Shown: positions 16,998 to 26,051 of the stretch, one piece after another
How positions within the stretch are numbered: the first letter of the stretch is position 1
Layout: every line of letters begins with the position of its first letter
Source: Variovorax sp. PAMC 28711
Lineage (GTDB): Bacteria; Pseudomonadota; Gammaproteobacteria; Burkholderiales; Burkholderiaceae_C
Reading direction: 5' to 3'
Length of the DNA stretch: 64,000 nt
NCBI RefSeq assembly: GCF_001577265.1
Contig: NZ_CP014517.1
Location: 1,913,001 to 1,977,000, forward strand
The notes under the pieces: model-generated
Told to the model about the DNA's origin: nothing
The model's database searches: none
The model's input: only the letters and a program-made list of their open reading frames with translations
Made by a program: the position numbers and the translations under genes

Positions 16998-18551
16998 TCA
17001 GTGCGTGTGCGTCGCGGAGCTCTTGCCCTGCTCCGACTTGACGACAAATGATCCGGCAGCGGCGTAAGTTGCTCCCGGCTTGAGTCCAGCTTTGATCTCC
17101 ACGCGCTTGCCATCCGTTCGGCCGATCTCGACCGGTTGGGGAATGAAGCCACCCGGAACCTTGAGGAACACAACGGGCTTTTCATCGATGGTCTGAAGTG
17201 CGGCAGAAGCCACGGTAACGGCCGAGTTGACTTCGTTGGCGACAGCTTCAACGTTTACGAACAATCCGGGCCGCCATGCACCCTGGGGGTTTGCCAAAAC
17301 AACGCGCGCCCGCGCGGTCCGGGTCTGTTCGCCGATCAGCGAGCCGACGTATGAGACGGTCCCATTCGCCGATGCATCGAAGGCACCTGCACGAACGACG
17401 ACCTTCTCACCGACACGCACCTGTTGCAGGTCACGTGCGGCAACATTCATCTCGACCCAGACACTCGTCAGATCCGAGATCGTGAAGACATTCGCGTCTT
17501 CCTTGACAGACTCACCGAGGGCGATGTGCTTCTCAACCACCATGCCATCGAAGGGTGCGCGAAGCTCGAATCGGCCCAGCGACGTGCTGCTCGGCGATGC
17601 ACCCAGCGTAAGCAGTTTCTGAGTGGCGTTTGCCGTAGCAATTTCGGCTTCCCGCAACGCTTGTCTGGCTTGAAGGACGTCCTGCTCGGGCGAAATCTTC
17701 TGTTCCCAAAGCGTCTTTTCACGCTCGTACGTGGTCTGCGCGAGTTCCCGACGGCGTTGCGCGCCTTGCAATTCGGCTCGAGTTTCCGACACGGTTGAGC
17801 TCGAGATCACAGCAAGGACCTGCCCCTTCTTGACCAGCTCCCCGAGGTTCGCGCTGACGCTCTCGACAACACCCGCTACACGTGGGACAACGTGTGCGGT
17901 GCGGTCTTCGTTGAATCGAACTTCGCCGGGGAACTGCAACGCGCTGCGAATGGTTGCGGGGCCACTCGAGTCGAGCGTGATGCTTGCCGCCTTGATCTGT
18001 GCATCGGTCATGTTGACCTTGCCTTCTTGCTGGCTGAAGGTGAACAGGTGTGGCTCCTTGGGAGTCACGACCGCCACAGTGGCTTCGAAAACGTGCGGTT
18101 CAGGCACTGCCTGGTCGCTCGTCAGGAACCCAGCTTGGGGTGTGAGCTTGATTTCCTGTTGCTCGCCGCCTGGACGCGTCAAACTGACCGTGACTTGCGT
18201 GCCCGCCGGTGGCACTGGCTTGTCCTTGTCCGTCACCCACGCCTTGAACTTCGGCTCACCGCCTTCTTCTGCTAGCTTCAGTTCAAGCCCAAAGTCGCCT
18301 TCGCTGAATCGCTGCCCGCCATTGGGGCCCTTTGGCGCTTCCTCTTCGTGGCCACCGGCTTCCTCTTTACCGTGCCCGTGACCGTCGTCCGCTGACTCGC
18401 CTTGCTTCTGCCCTTCTGCGGTTTTTGGACTGTTTGCGCCGCTGCGAAGAATGAATGCACCTGCAGCGACGCCGAGCAGGACAATGAAAATGATGATGAC
18501 AATTTGCTTGCGTCCGGGCTTGCCGGACACCCACTGCGATGGGGTGGCCAT
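16998..18551 (-). CDS. czcB: CzcB-type periplasmic adaptor of the metal efflux pump
   Basis: The 517-residue membrane-fusion protein has an N-terminal anchor (KQIVIIIFIVLLGVAAGAFIL), a His/Glu-rich segment (DDGHGHGKEEAGGHEEE), an extra N-terminal beta domain (about residues 75 to 180), then lipoyl-like, alpha-hairpin and beta-barrel domains typical of RND adaptors, and a C-terminal HTH metal-ligand-like tail (ATHTH). The His-rich segment and extra domain are characteristic of CzcB proteins, where they bind metal. The gene lies between czcC and czcA with short gaps (9 and 15 bases). Confidence 0.95.
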   Translation of the reverse strand: MATPSQWVSGKPGRKQIVIIIFIVLLGVAAGAFILRSGANSPKTAEGQKQGESADDGHGHGKEEAGGHEEEAPKGPNGGQRFSEGDFGLELKLAEEGGEPKFKAWVTDKDKPVPPAGTQVTVSLTRPGGEQQEIKLTPQAGFLTSDQAVPEPHVFEATVAVVTPKEPHLFTFSQQEGKVNMTDAQIKAASITLDSSGPATIRSALQFPGEVRFNEDRTAHVVPRVAGVVESVSANLGELVKKGQVLAVISSSTVSETRAELQGAQRRRELAQTTYEREKTLWEQKISPEQDVLQARQALREAEIATANATQKLLTLGASPSSTSLGRFELRAPFDGMVVEKHIALGESVKEDANVFTISDLTSVWVEMNVAARDLQQVRVGEKVVVRAGAFDASANGTVSYVGSLIGEQTRTARARVVLANPQGAWRPGLFVNVEAVANEVNSAVTVASAALQTIDEKPVVFLKVPGGFIPQPVEIGRTDGKRVEIKAGLKPGATYAAAGSFVVKSEQGKSSATHTH

Positions 18552-18560
18552 GGTTGATCC

Positions 18561-19859
18561 TTAAGGGGTAAAGACGGTTGTGCCGGTGGCGGCGGGGCCG
18601 CCGAGCAAGCGGTCGATGTCGGTGACCGAGCGGTGAGCGTCGGCGAGGGAGCGAAGGTATTGGGAGCGCGCCTGCAAGAGGGTGCGCTGTGCGTCGAGCG
18701 CATCGAGGTAGCCGAACTTTCCGAGTTCGAACCCCTTGGTTGCCGCGTCGAATGCGCTCTGCGCCCCCGGAAGGATCTCTTTCAGGAGGGCAGTCACTTC
18801 GTTGGCGGCAACCAGGTAGCGCTGACGAGCCGCCAGGACGTCCGAGCGAAGTCGCAACTCCGTAGTCCTGGCGTCGTCCTCCGCCTTGTCCTGCCTGCGC
18901 AGCGCTGCGACGATGTTTCCGCGGTTGGTGTCGAAAATTGGCAGTGGAACCGAGATCCCGACGACCAACTGGTTGCGCCCCAACTCTTGGTTGCGTTGGG
19001 CGCCAGCAGTCAGAGTGATGTCTGGCAGACGCTTGGCCTGCTCCAGATCCGACAATGCGCCGAAGCGGCGTACTTCGAGTCGAGCCTGCCGGATAGTCGG
19101 CGAGTTCGCGATTCGCTCTTCGAAGGCTTCGACCGGTGGTGGCTGTGGAATCGCAAGTGCATTTCCGTCCACAGCATCGATACCGGTCGTGCGCGTTGTC
19201 AGGGACCGCAGCAGCTCCAGGTTGGTCTGCAGCTCACCGCGTGCCTGCACCAGCTCGAGCCGGACATTGGCCTCTGCAACTTTGGCCTTCGTTTCCTCTA
19301 CCGGGGATACCTTGCCCGCAATGACCCGCTTGCCGGCTGCTTGGCTTCCGGTGCTGGCCAAGTCAAGCGAAGCCTGGGCGAGTCGTACACGTTCCTGGGA
19401 GATGAGTGTTGCGAAGAATGCGGCAGTGACGTTGGCGCGGATGTCCGATTCCTTGGCTTCCAGTTGAACGCGCGCAACCTCGATGCCACGCTCCGCTGCC
19501 GCGATTCGTGCGCTTCGCTTCCCGCCAAGTTCAAGCGGTTGACTGACGGTGAATGTGGTCGTCCGCGTCTGAACTCGCTGGTCTTCCACGTCGAAATTCA
19601 AAGTCGGGTTCTGGAAGACGCCTGCCTGGATCCGCGCCCCCTCCGTTGCTTCGATCTCGCGGCGTGCCGCCGAGAGTTCGGGACTGTTGTCAAGCGCGAG
19701 CTGAATCGCGCCGGCCAGCGTGACAGACTGCAGCCCGGATTGAGAAACGGCCGGCTGTGAATTGGCAGCTGAGGACAGCCCGCCCGGTTGTTGAGCGAGC
19801 GCATTGCTGCCCGCGATTACCGCGATCGCCAATGCGATCGGGACGAATGTTCGAAACAT
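18561..19859 (-). CDS. czcC: CzcC-type outer-membrane factor
   Basis: This 432-residue TolC-superfamily outer-membrane channel has a signal peptide (FVPIALAIAVIAGSNALAQQ) and two repeated halves with the coiled-coil pattern of the family (AIQLALDNSPELSAARREIE; VGISVPLPIFDTNRGNIVAA). It forms the exit duct for the CzcAB pump. It is followed after 9 bases by czcB and preceded by czcI after 94 bases. Confidence 0.93.
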   Translation of the reverse strand: MFRTFVPIALAIAVIAGSNALAQQPGGLSSAANSQPAVSQSGLQSVTLAGAIQLALDNSPELSAARREIEATEGARIQAGVFQNPTLNFDVEDQRVQTRTTTFTVSQPLELGGKRSARIAAAERGIEVARVQLEAKESDIRANVTAAFFATLISQERVRLAQASLDLASTGSQAAGKRVIAGKVSPVEETKAKVAEANVRLELVQARGELQTNLELLRSLTTRTTGIDAVDGNALAIPQPPPVEAFEERIANSPTIRQARLEVRRFGALSDLEQAKRLPDITLTAGAQRNQELGRNQLVVGISVPLPIFDTNRGNIVAALRRQDKAEDDARTTELRLRSDVLAARQRYLVAANEVTALLKEILPGAQSAFDAATKGFELGKFGYLDALDAQRTLLQARSQYLRSLADAHRSVTDIDRLLGGPAATGTTVFTP

Positions 19860-19953
19860 CGAATTCTCCAGTCATAGGAAAGAGACAAGGGAATCCGGCG
19901 CGGTTGTCAGTGCATAGTTTTGGACAAGCAAGAAGGACGAACACGCGCCGGGG

Positions 19954-20322
19954 TCAACCGGCATGTGCCCAATTTGGACGATCGATGGTTTGATGTACCC
20001 ACGATGCGAGAAGCTTGATCGGCGCGCTCACCATCGGAGTCGACTCTGCAGCGCCAAAAACCTCGCAAGCTGTGACGGCGATTTGCGCAACATGCACATG
20101 ACAGGAGCTGCAGTCTTGGTGCAACTGGCCGGGCAAGTGAGCTGATTGACCTTCGGTCGCATCGGCCTGTTCACCTGCGCTCCGATGTTGGTGCTGGTGA
20201 GAGTGATGCCCGATGTGAGGCGAGGCAGATGCCTCCTCGTGCTCGCAATAGCCAGCCACAGCAGCCAGTGCGAACTGGGCTGGAAGCGCGAACAAAAGGA
20301 CGAGGACGAGCCAACGAAACAT
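19954..20322 (-). CDS. czcI: CzcI-like periplasmic protein
   Basis: The 122-residue protein has a signal peptide (LVLVLLFALPAQFALA), a His-rich stretch (HIGHHSHQHQHRS), a CSSCHVHV motif and a C-terminal PNWAHAG-like ending. Position at the head of czcCBA, size and motif pattern match CzcI, a small periplasmic protein proposed to modulate czc expression. A metal regulator box lies 150 bases upstream, making this the likely first gene of the czcICBA transcript. Confidence 0.8.
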   Translation of the reverse strand: MFRWLVLVLLFALPAQFALAAVAGYCEHEEASASPHIGHHSHQHQHRSAGEQADATEGQSAHLPGQLHQDCSSCHVHVAQIAVTACEVFGAAESTPMVSAPIKLLASWVHQTIDRPNWAHAG

Positions 20323-20471
20323 GGGTGGAGTTCAAGCTGGAGAGAAAAACGGCGTATCGGGACTTCAGTAGAGGACGGCACACATCGTGGCGGCGCTCAA
20401 ACATGCAACCTGCTGTGCTTGCTTGCTGTAACGATCGTATGAATTGAGCTTCTGCATTGCCAAACCGAAAG

Positions 20472-20488
20472 ATTACAAATCTGTAATG
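20472..20488 (-). promoter_or_regulatory. Putative metal response-regulator box upstream of czcICBA
   Basis: On the minus strand CATTAC-N5-TGTAAT, same half-sites and spacing as the boxes near eptA. It lies in the gap between the ATPase gene stop (20510) and czcI (20322), which argues that czcICBA has its own promoter. Confidence 0.7.
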
Positions 20489-20509
20489 TTCACTGTTGCT
20501 GCGAGCCCG

Positions 20510-22771
20510 TTACGAGGGCACCTTGTCAGCGGGCACCTTCATCAATCTAAGACCGTTGGCGACCACCAGCAAGGTGGCACCCATGTCCGCGAAGACTGCC
20601 ATCCACATCGTGGCCATGCCAAGAATCGCGAGAATCATGAAGATCGCCTTGATGCCCAAAGCGAGCGAAATGTTTTGCATCAGCACGGTGTGCGTTCGGC
20701 GCGACAAACGGATCGTCTCGGGAATCCTGCGCAGGTCATCGTTCATGACCACCACGTCGGCAGCCTCCATGGCAATGTCAGTGCCCATCCCGCCCATCGC
20801 AAATCCTATGTCGGCCTGCGCCAGCGCCGGTGCGTCGTTTATGCCGTCACCGGTCATGGCCGTGGCACCGTGGCGTTTCTGCAGCGCCTTGATCTCTGTC
20901 AGCTTGTCTTCGGGCAGCAGATTGCCCTGCGACTCGTCGATTCCGGCCTCGGCCGCGATTGTCTTGGCAGTCGCGACGTTGTCCCCCGTCAACATCACAG
21001 GTGTGATGCCAAGCGCTTTCAGTTCAGCGACAGCTTGTCGCGACGACTCCTTGATGGTGTCCGCCACAGCAAAGATCGCTACAACTCCGTCGTCGTCGGC
21101 GAGCAATGTCACTGTGCGGCCGCGCTGCTCATGCGAATACAGCTTTGTGGTCAGCTCGGTGCTTCCCTGGTTGCGCTCTTTGATCAGGCGATGATTTCCT
21201 AGCACGTAGGCCCGGCCTCCGGTCGATCCCTGCGTGCCTCGGCCTGCAAGGGCAGCAAAGCCATCGACGTCGCCAACCGGCAGTTTGAGGCCCTGTGCGA
21301 TCGCCTTGGAAACCGGATGGTCGGACCGCTCGGCCAAGCTCATGGCAGCACGGCCGATGGTGTCCTTGTCGCCTTCGGACCGAAGGACCTCCCAGTCAAC
21401 GAGCTTCGGCTTGCCTTCGGTGATCGTGCCGGTCTTGTCCAGCGCGATGGCTCTAAGGTTGCGTGCCTCTTCAAGATAGGTGCCGCCCTTGATCAGAATG
21501 CCGCGGCGTGCACCTGCGGCAAGTGCGCTGACCACCGTCACCGGCGTCGAAATCACAAGCGCGCAAGGGCAGGCGACCACGAGAAGGACCAAAGCCTTGT
21601 AGATGGCTTCCAGCCAGGTCAAGTCCATCAGCCAAGGTGTGAAAAGAGCCACGCCAAGCGCCAGGACAAAAACGGAGGGCGTGTAGATGGCGGCGAAACG
21701 ATCGACGAAGCGTTGCGTGGGCGCACGCGTGCCTTGCGCCTCTTCAACCGCATGGATGATTCGCGACAGAGTTGTATTGGACGCGACGCCGGTCACACGA
21801 AATTGGAGTTCGGCAGTTTCGTTGATCGTCCCTGCAAAAATGGGGTCACCGGCAGCGCGATCTACGGGCAGGCTTTCGCCAGTTACCGGCGCCTGGTTGA
21901 CCGCACTGCGGCCTTCGGTAATCACCCCGTCCAGTGGCACACGTTCGCCAGGACGAATTCGGACAATGGCGTCGAGTAGCACATCGCCGGACGGCACCGA
22001 TTTCCAGGTTCGATCCGCCTGCTGCACGTCAGCCTCCTCAGGCGCGAGCGCCAGCAGGCCCTTGATCGAGTTGCGGGCACGGTCGGCGGCGCGGGCTTCG
22101 ATCAATTCCGCGATGGCGTAGAGCGCCATGACCATCGCAGCCTCAGGCCATTGTCCAATGAAGAACGCACCTGTGACGGCGACGCTCATCAAGGCGTTGA
22201 TGTTGAGTTTTCCTCGACCCAGTGCTTTGATGCCCTTGGTGTATGTCTCCACACCAGAAAGCCAGATCGCGATTGCCGCGATCGCCAGCCCGAGATACTT
22301 CATTGCAGGCACGTCGCTCACAAAAAAATCGAGGGCTTCCGCGCCTATCGCAAACGCCAATGCAAGGGCAAGCCGGCCAATGCCGGTGCTCTGGTCGTGG
22401 TCGTGTCCATCGTGATCGGAATGTTCGGGTGCGCCCGATTCCAAACTTGCAGTGACCGGCGTAGGTTCGTAGCCTGCCGCACGTATCGCGGCGACAGCAG
22501 CGGGAATCACATCGTCGGGGGCGGTGATCGCAACAGTTCTTGCGCCCAGCTGGAAATTGAGGCCCCTGATGCCGTCAATCTTGTCCAGCACCCGCCGGAT
22601 GTCACTCTGTTCTACGGCGCAATCCATGGAAGGAATCCGGAAAACGCTCGCGCCCGTGACCTTTGAGGTTGCAGCTGCGGGTTCGAGTGCTGTAGCCGGG
22701 GCGCAGCAGGCGTCGCCAGCGCAAGCGCCAGCCGGCTTGGCTGTGGTATCAGGAAGTGTGGTTTTTGTCAT
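20510..22771 (-). CDS. Cd/Zn/Pb-exporting P-type ATPase (CadA/ZntA/PbrA group)
   Basis: From the ATG at 22771 the product is 753 residues. It has a Cys-rich start (CAGDACCAPA), one heavy-metal-associated domain with the motif SMDCAVEQSD, and a His-rich linker (EHSDHDGHDHD). P1B-type membrane segments follow, with the CPC ion site (VACPCALVISTP), the phosphorylation motif DKTGTIT, the HP-type SDHPVSKA and GDGINDAPAL. These features place it in the P1B-2 group that exports Zn, Cd and Pb from the cytoplasm. A start at 22882 is rejected because it would overlap the MerR gene start and the operator. It is transcribed divergently from a MerR regulator through a 19-bp-spacer promoter. Confidence 0.93.
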   Translation of the reverse strand: MTKTTLPDTTAKPAGACAGDACCAPATALEPAAATSKVTGASVFRIPSMDCAVEQSDIRRVLDKIDGIRGLNFQLGARTVAITAPDDVIPAAVAAIRAAGYEPTPVTASLESGAPEHSDHDGHDHDQSTGIGRLALALAFAIGAEALDFFVSDVPAMKYLGLAIAAIAIWLSGVETYTKGIKALGRGKLNINALMSVAVTGAFFIGQWPEAAMVMALYAIAELIEARAADRARNSIKGLLALAPEEADVQQADRTWKSVPSGDVLLDAIVRIRPGERVPLDGVITEGRSAVNQAPVTGESLPVDRAAGDPIFAGTINETAELQFRVTGVASNTTLSRIIHAVEEAQGTRAPTQRFVDRFAAIYTPSVFVLALGVALFTPWLMDLTWLEAIYKALVLLVVACPCALVISTPVTVVSALAAGARRGILIKGGTYLEEARNLRAIALDKTGTITEGKPKLVDWEVLRSEGDKDTIGRAAMSLAERSDHPVSKAIAQGLKLPVGDVDGFAALAGRGTQGSTGGRAYVLGNHRLIKERNQGSTELTTKLYSHEQRGRTVTLLADDDGVVAIFAVADTIKESSRQAVAELKALGITPVMLTGDNVATAKTIAAEAGIDESQGNLLPEDKLTEIKALQKRHGATAMTGDGINDAPALAQADIGFAMGGMGTDIAMEAADVVVMNDDLRRIPETIRLSRRTHTVLMQNISLALGIKAIFMILAILGMATMWMAVFADMGATLLVVANGLRLMKVPADKVPS

Positions 22772-22778
22772 TGGCTCT

Positions 22779-22809
22779 ATTGAGCACCCTGAAGCGGGTT
22801 TAGAGTCAA
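22779..22809 (-). promoter_or_regulatory. MerR-type promoter/operator for the P-type ATPase
   Basis: On the minus strand a TTGACT -35 (22804-22809) and a CTCAAT -10 (22779-22784) are separated by 19 bp. The over-long spacer is the hallmark of MerR-activated promoters. An imperfect dyad (ACTCTAAA ... TTCAGGGT) fills the spacer, similar to CadR/PbrR operators. Confidence 0.75.
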
Positions 22810-22832
22810 GGCCTGATCTCAAGGAAATTTTG

Positions 22833-23279
22833 ATGAAGATTGGCGAACTGGCTGTGGCCACATCTACACCCGTTGAAACCATTCGCTTCTACGAGAAAGA
22901 GGGCTTGATGCCCTTGCCACACCGGTCCGAAGGTAACTACCGGATCTATGGGCAGGGTCAGCTTGAGCGCCTGACTTTCATTCGTCATTGCCGGTTGTTG
23001 GACATGACGTTGGATGAGATCAGGGCGCTGCTTATATACAAGGATGCGCCGGAATCAAACTGCGCCGAAGTGAACGAGCTCCTCGATGCGCACATTGACC
23101 ACGTGATGCTCCGCATTCGGGATCTGCGCTCGCTTGAAAACCAGTTGAAAATCCTGCGGGCGCAGTGCGCGACCTCGGATTCGGCCGGCGCCTGCGGCAT
23201 CCTAAAAGAGCTTTCGAGCGATGCAAATCTGCAGGCCCTCAAGCGTTCCGGCGGGCGGCACGTGCACGGCACGCACTAG
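22833..23279 (+). CDS. MerR-family metal sensor (CadR/PbrR type)
   Basis: The 148-residue protein begins MKIGELAVATSTPVETIRFY, a MerR helix-turn-helix, followed by the wing (HRSEGNYRIYG) and a long dimerisation helix. Cysteines expected in Cd/Pb sensors are present: Cys in ESNCAEV and the CATSDSAGACG pair, plus a His-rich tail (GGRHVHGTH). AAGGA lies 8 bases before the ATG. It should activate the divergent ATPase gene when Cd, Pb or Zn is bound. The frame extends upstream antisense to the ATPase gene, which is not real coding. Confidence 0.93.
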   Translation: MKIGELAVATSTPVETIRFYEKEGLMPLPHRSEGNYRIYGQGQLERLTFIRHCRLLDMTLDEIRALLIYKDAPESNCAEVNELLDAHIDHVMLRIRDLRSLENQLKILRAQCATSDSAGACGILKELSSDANLQALKRSGGRHVHGTH

Positions 23280-23314
23280 CCCATTACCCACTCGCAATAT
23301 AAAAGATCTGACCG

Positions 23315-23776
23315 ATGGAAAGTTCATTCTGGGGCGTGTGGGGTGACGTGACCAACCACCTCGTCCGAATGGGCCTCGCGTTTTTGTTTACCTTGCCTAT
23401 TGCTTGGAACCGGGAGCATGGTTCGAGAAGTGCAGGACTTCGAACGTTTCCTATTGTTGCGATGGCAAGCTGCGGCTTTGTCCTGCTGGCGATCGAGGTT
23501 CTTGGAGAGCGCTCTGTCGGTCAAGCTCGAATACTAGAAGGTGTGATCACTGGCATCGGCTTCATCGGCGGCGGAGCGATCTTGAAGTCCGGAGCGTCGA
23601 CACATGGCACGGCAACGGCCGCCAGTATTCTGAACACGGGTGTTGTCGGGGCTGCCGTAGGATTCGGTTACTACGACATCGGATTTGTACTTGCCATGGC
23701 GAACTTTGTAGTCCTCATGGGACTGGGAAAGCTGAAAGCGGACCCGCCGAAGTCAGATGAGTCATCAGAGAGATAA
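23315..23776 (+). CDS. MgtC/SapB-family membrane protein
   Basis: The 153-residue protein has four to five membrane segments and the MgtC core: PIAWNREH (usual GxxRE), GLRTFPIVAMAS, GVITGIGFIGGGAILK, and GTATAASILNTGVVGAAVGFG. It lacks the C-terminal soluble domain of Salmonella MgtC, as most family members do. Function in metal islands is uncertain; MgtC proteins are tied to magnesium limitation and membrane ATPase control. It follows the MerR gene by 35 bases and may be cotranscribed with it. Confidence 0.85.
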   Translation: MESSFWGVWGDVTNHLVRMGLAFLFTLPIAWNREHGSRSAGLRTFPIVAMASCGFVLLAIEVLGERSVGQARILEGVITGIGFIGGGAILKSGASTHGTATAASILNTGVVGAAVGFGYYDIGFVLAMANFVVLMGLGKLKADPPKSDESSER

Positions 23777-23844
23777 AAATCTGACTCGATCGCAGCCATT
23801 GCTGATTTTGATGCATCGCCGACCGACCGACCGCACTCTGGGAT

Positions 23845-24306
23845 TCAACGTCGTCCGGGGTCGGACGTCGCCGCCTTGAATTCTTCGGCTTCGTCTTTGA
23901 CACCCATCAATGCCAACTGGTAGAGGATCGTGTTCTTTGCGATTTCGCCGCGCTCAATGTCCATGTCCACGGTGTTCCCGTCGGCCGCCGTTTGCTCCGA
24001 CATTCTGATGCGACCGAACTCGAGGGTGCTCTGAACTTTTGTCACCGGACTAGCGATGTGTCTGCCGGCAGTTGTGGTCATGGATACCGAGCGAACGCCT
24101 GAGGGTAATGCTGCGGTCGTAGCCTCCTTCAGACTTTCGGCAAAGTCTGCATCGCGAGCTTTGAAATTTGGCGTGTCCGCATTGGCAACGTTTGAGGCAA
24201 GCAGTGCTTGCCTCCTAGCGCGAAACAGCAGAGCTTCGGCTGCAAAGTCTTCTACATCGGCCTTGGCGTGACTCGTTGAAGAGGGTTGGAGAGCAAGTGA
24301 AAGCAT
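23845..24306 (-). CDS. Orphan FlgB-like flagellar rod protein
   Basis: The 153-residue product (from the ATG at 24306; a start at 24393 is possible) contains the rod-protein N-terminal signature RRQALLASNVANADTPNFKA and the C-terminal FlgB-like DGNTVDMDIERGEIAKNTI. FlgB forms the proximal rod of the flagellar basal body. No other flagellar gene is in the window, neither candidate start has a clear ribosome-binding site, and the ending (VKDEAEEFKAATSDPGRR) is longer than usual. It is probably a stray or repurposed copy on the island. A TGTAATG half-site of the metal box lies upstream at 24419. Confidence 0.7.
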   Translation of the reverse strand: MLSLALQPSSTSHAKADVEDFAAEALLFRARRQALLASNVANADTPNFKARDADFAESLKEATTAALPSGVRSVSMTTTAGRHIASPVTKVQSTLEFGRIRMSEQTAADGNTVDMDIERGEIAKNTILYQLALMGVKDEAEEFKAATSDPGRR

Positions 24307-24568
24307 AAAGATTTGGCCGCGTCCGGGGGACCACATCGTTCCGCAGCAAAGAGGAGTTCCGCCAAGCATGCAGTCTTGGACCGATACTGCCAATCTCGAT
24401 CACGTGGATGCCATGATTTGTAATGTTCCCGTCATTTAGACGTTAGTTTCGATCAGCGCTGTCAGCTCTGTCAGCTCTGACGCAGCTCGCTTTAAATCAT
24501 GAACTCGGGATCGACCGAAGGCCGGCCGGTGTGGCTGTAGAACGGCGCAAGATGTTGACGTAGCTCGC

Positions 24569-25287
24569 TCAGAGCGCGCTAATCGGGGCCCAGCTGTTCG
24601 GCGTTGCAGCCGTATAGCTCTCGCCCACCGCCGGGGCGCCGTGGTCTTGCGGTCTGCCTGCATCGAAGGCCCAGGCGAGGCGACCTGTTGTTGCGTCGAA
24701 GGCGCGGATGACGCCCGATGGCTCGCCCCAATACTGCCCGTCCATGATCGCGCCGCCAAACACTACTTTCCCCGGATGACCTGGGGCGCAGAACTGACGT
24801 AGTGGTAGCCGGGCGGAACCTCGCCCAAGCCTTCGAGCAATGGCACGCGTCCGTCTGTGCCGAAGCCGGTGCAGGGGCGTCCTGTGCGTGCATCGAGTGC
24901 GAACAATTCCGGCAGTTGGCTGGTTGCCAGGATGCGCTCCGCACACGAGCCCGTGGCTTCGGGCACACGGTAGTAGGCGACGCCCCTGCAAGGCTTGCCC
25001 GTGGGCGCGCTGCTGCCGCTCATGTCGTAACGCCAGCGCTCCTGTCCTGTCTCGGCATCGAGCGCCATCACCACGTTGTGGCCGTTGCACACGTACAGCG
25101 AATCGCCAATGTTGATCGGCGTCACCTGCAGCGTGCCACGCACGCCAGTGAAAGGCCCGACGTCTGCTTCCCACGCGACTTCGAGTTTATCGACGTTGGC
25201 TGCCGTGATCTGCGTCAGCGGACTGAATCGTGTGCCGCCCTGGTCGTTGCCATAGTGAGGCCAGTCGCTGCGCGCGATTGATGCCAT
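24569..25287 (-). pseudogene. PQQ-dependent dehydrogenase fragment, frameshifted
   Basis: Minus-strand translation shows the start of a quinoprotein glucose/quinate dehydrogenase beta-propeller: DWPHYGNDQGGTRFSPLTQI, DAETGQERW, then GGAIMDGQYWGEPSGVIRAF and TPNSWAPISA. One base is missing near 24766 (frame breaks after SSAPQVIRGK and resumes at VVFGGAI). The N-terminal membrane domain and about the last 60% of the propeller are absent. It is therefore a decayed remnant. A sequencing slip could explain the frameshift but not the truncations. Confidence 0.75.
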
Positions 25288-26051
25288 CGGCTGACCTTTC
25301 TGTTCTGCAGTGCTCCCACATGGTTTGATGAGCGGTGCGAGTAGGTTCAAAGGCCATGCGCTCTTTCAGAGTGTCAGGTTTCTGGACTGGAGCCGTCATC
25401 GGCCTAGTCGGTCCTAACGACTGCAAACGCTGCAAAGCGGACGATCGACAGGTTTCTGGGTGAATCCAGGTAGCCAAGCAATGCGATGCAGCAGCAGACG
25501 CAGTTCACAGGCGCCTACAAGACGTTATGCACGCGTCGGCGATACCCCCTCAGGATGCTGATCTCACGCTTTGGGGCACTCCATCCGCTACGAAGCAAGG
25601 CACTCACTGAAATTATGTAAGAACCCGTAACACATGATACCTGTCGGTCTTGGCGATTGAATTTTAAAGCCCAAGTGCTAAATCAAAGCGAGATTATTGG
25701 TTAGCCCTTTAAAAATGGCCGGCGTTAAAAGGGGTGTAGTTGCGAACCCGCCCTGACGAAACACTCATTTCCGGTGGCTTCTATCGAGTCAACAGAACTA
25801 GATGCGATTATTGCACATTTGCATTCGATTTTCATGCATCATTATCTTCTCGTCTTGGATTGTTCCACGACCTGGACAGTAGAGATTTTCAGCTCTTCTC
25901 AATCGGCTGTTACAGACGTCAGCGGTCAAAAAGTCAAACCTCAAATTTGATGACAAGATGGTTGGATCATGAAAAGTGACTCGACCAAAGTAAAAATTCT
26001 GCATCAAGGTAAAGACTCTTCCCTGCCTAGATTTGCATCTAACTCAGCGTC
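25288..26051. other. Gene-free stretch before the recombinase operon
   Basis: No convincing gene is present. About the first 300 bases look like decayed GC-rich DNA. From about 25600 the sequence becomes AT-richer like the recombinase operon downstream. A candidate left end of the mobile module lies at 25583-25608, where the minus strand reads TGAGTGC-CTT-GCTTCGT, similar to the right end at 32155-32171. The promoter of the recombinase operon must lie in this stretch, but I cannot assign it. Confidence 0.4.

Noticed and set aside
24419..24435. A sixth copy of the metal response-regulator box upstream of the FlgB-like gene
   Set aside because: Only one half-site (TGTAAT) and a GTCATT are present in the wrong relative orientation; not counted in the set.
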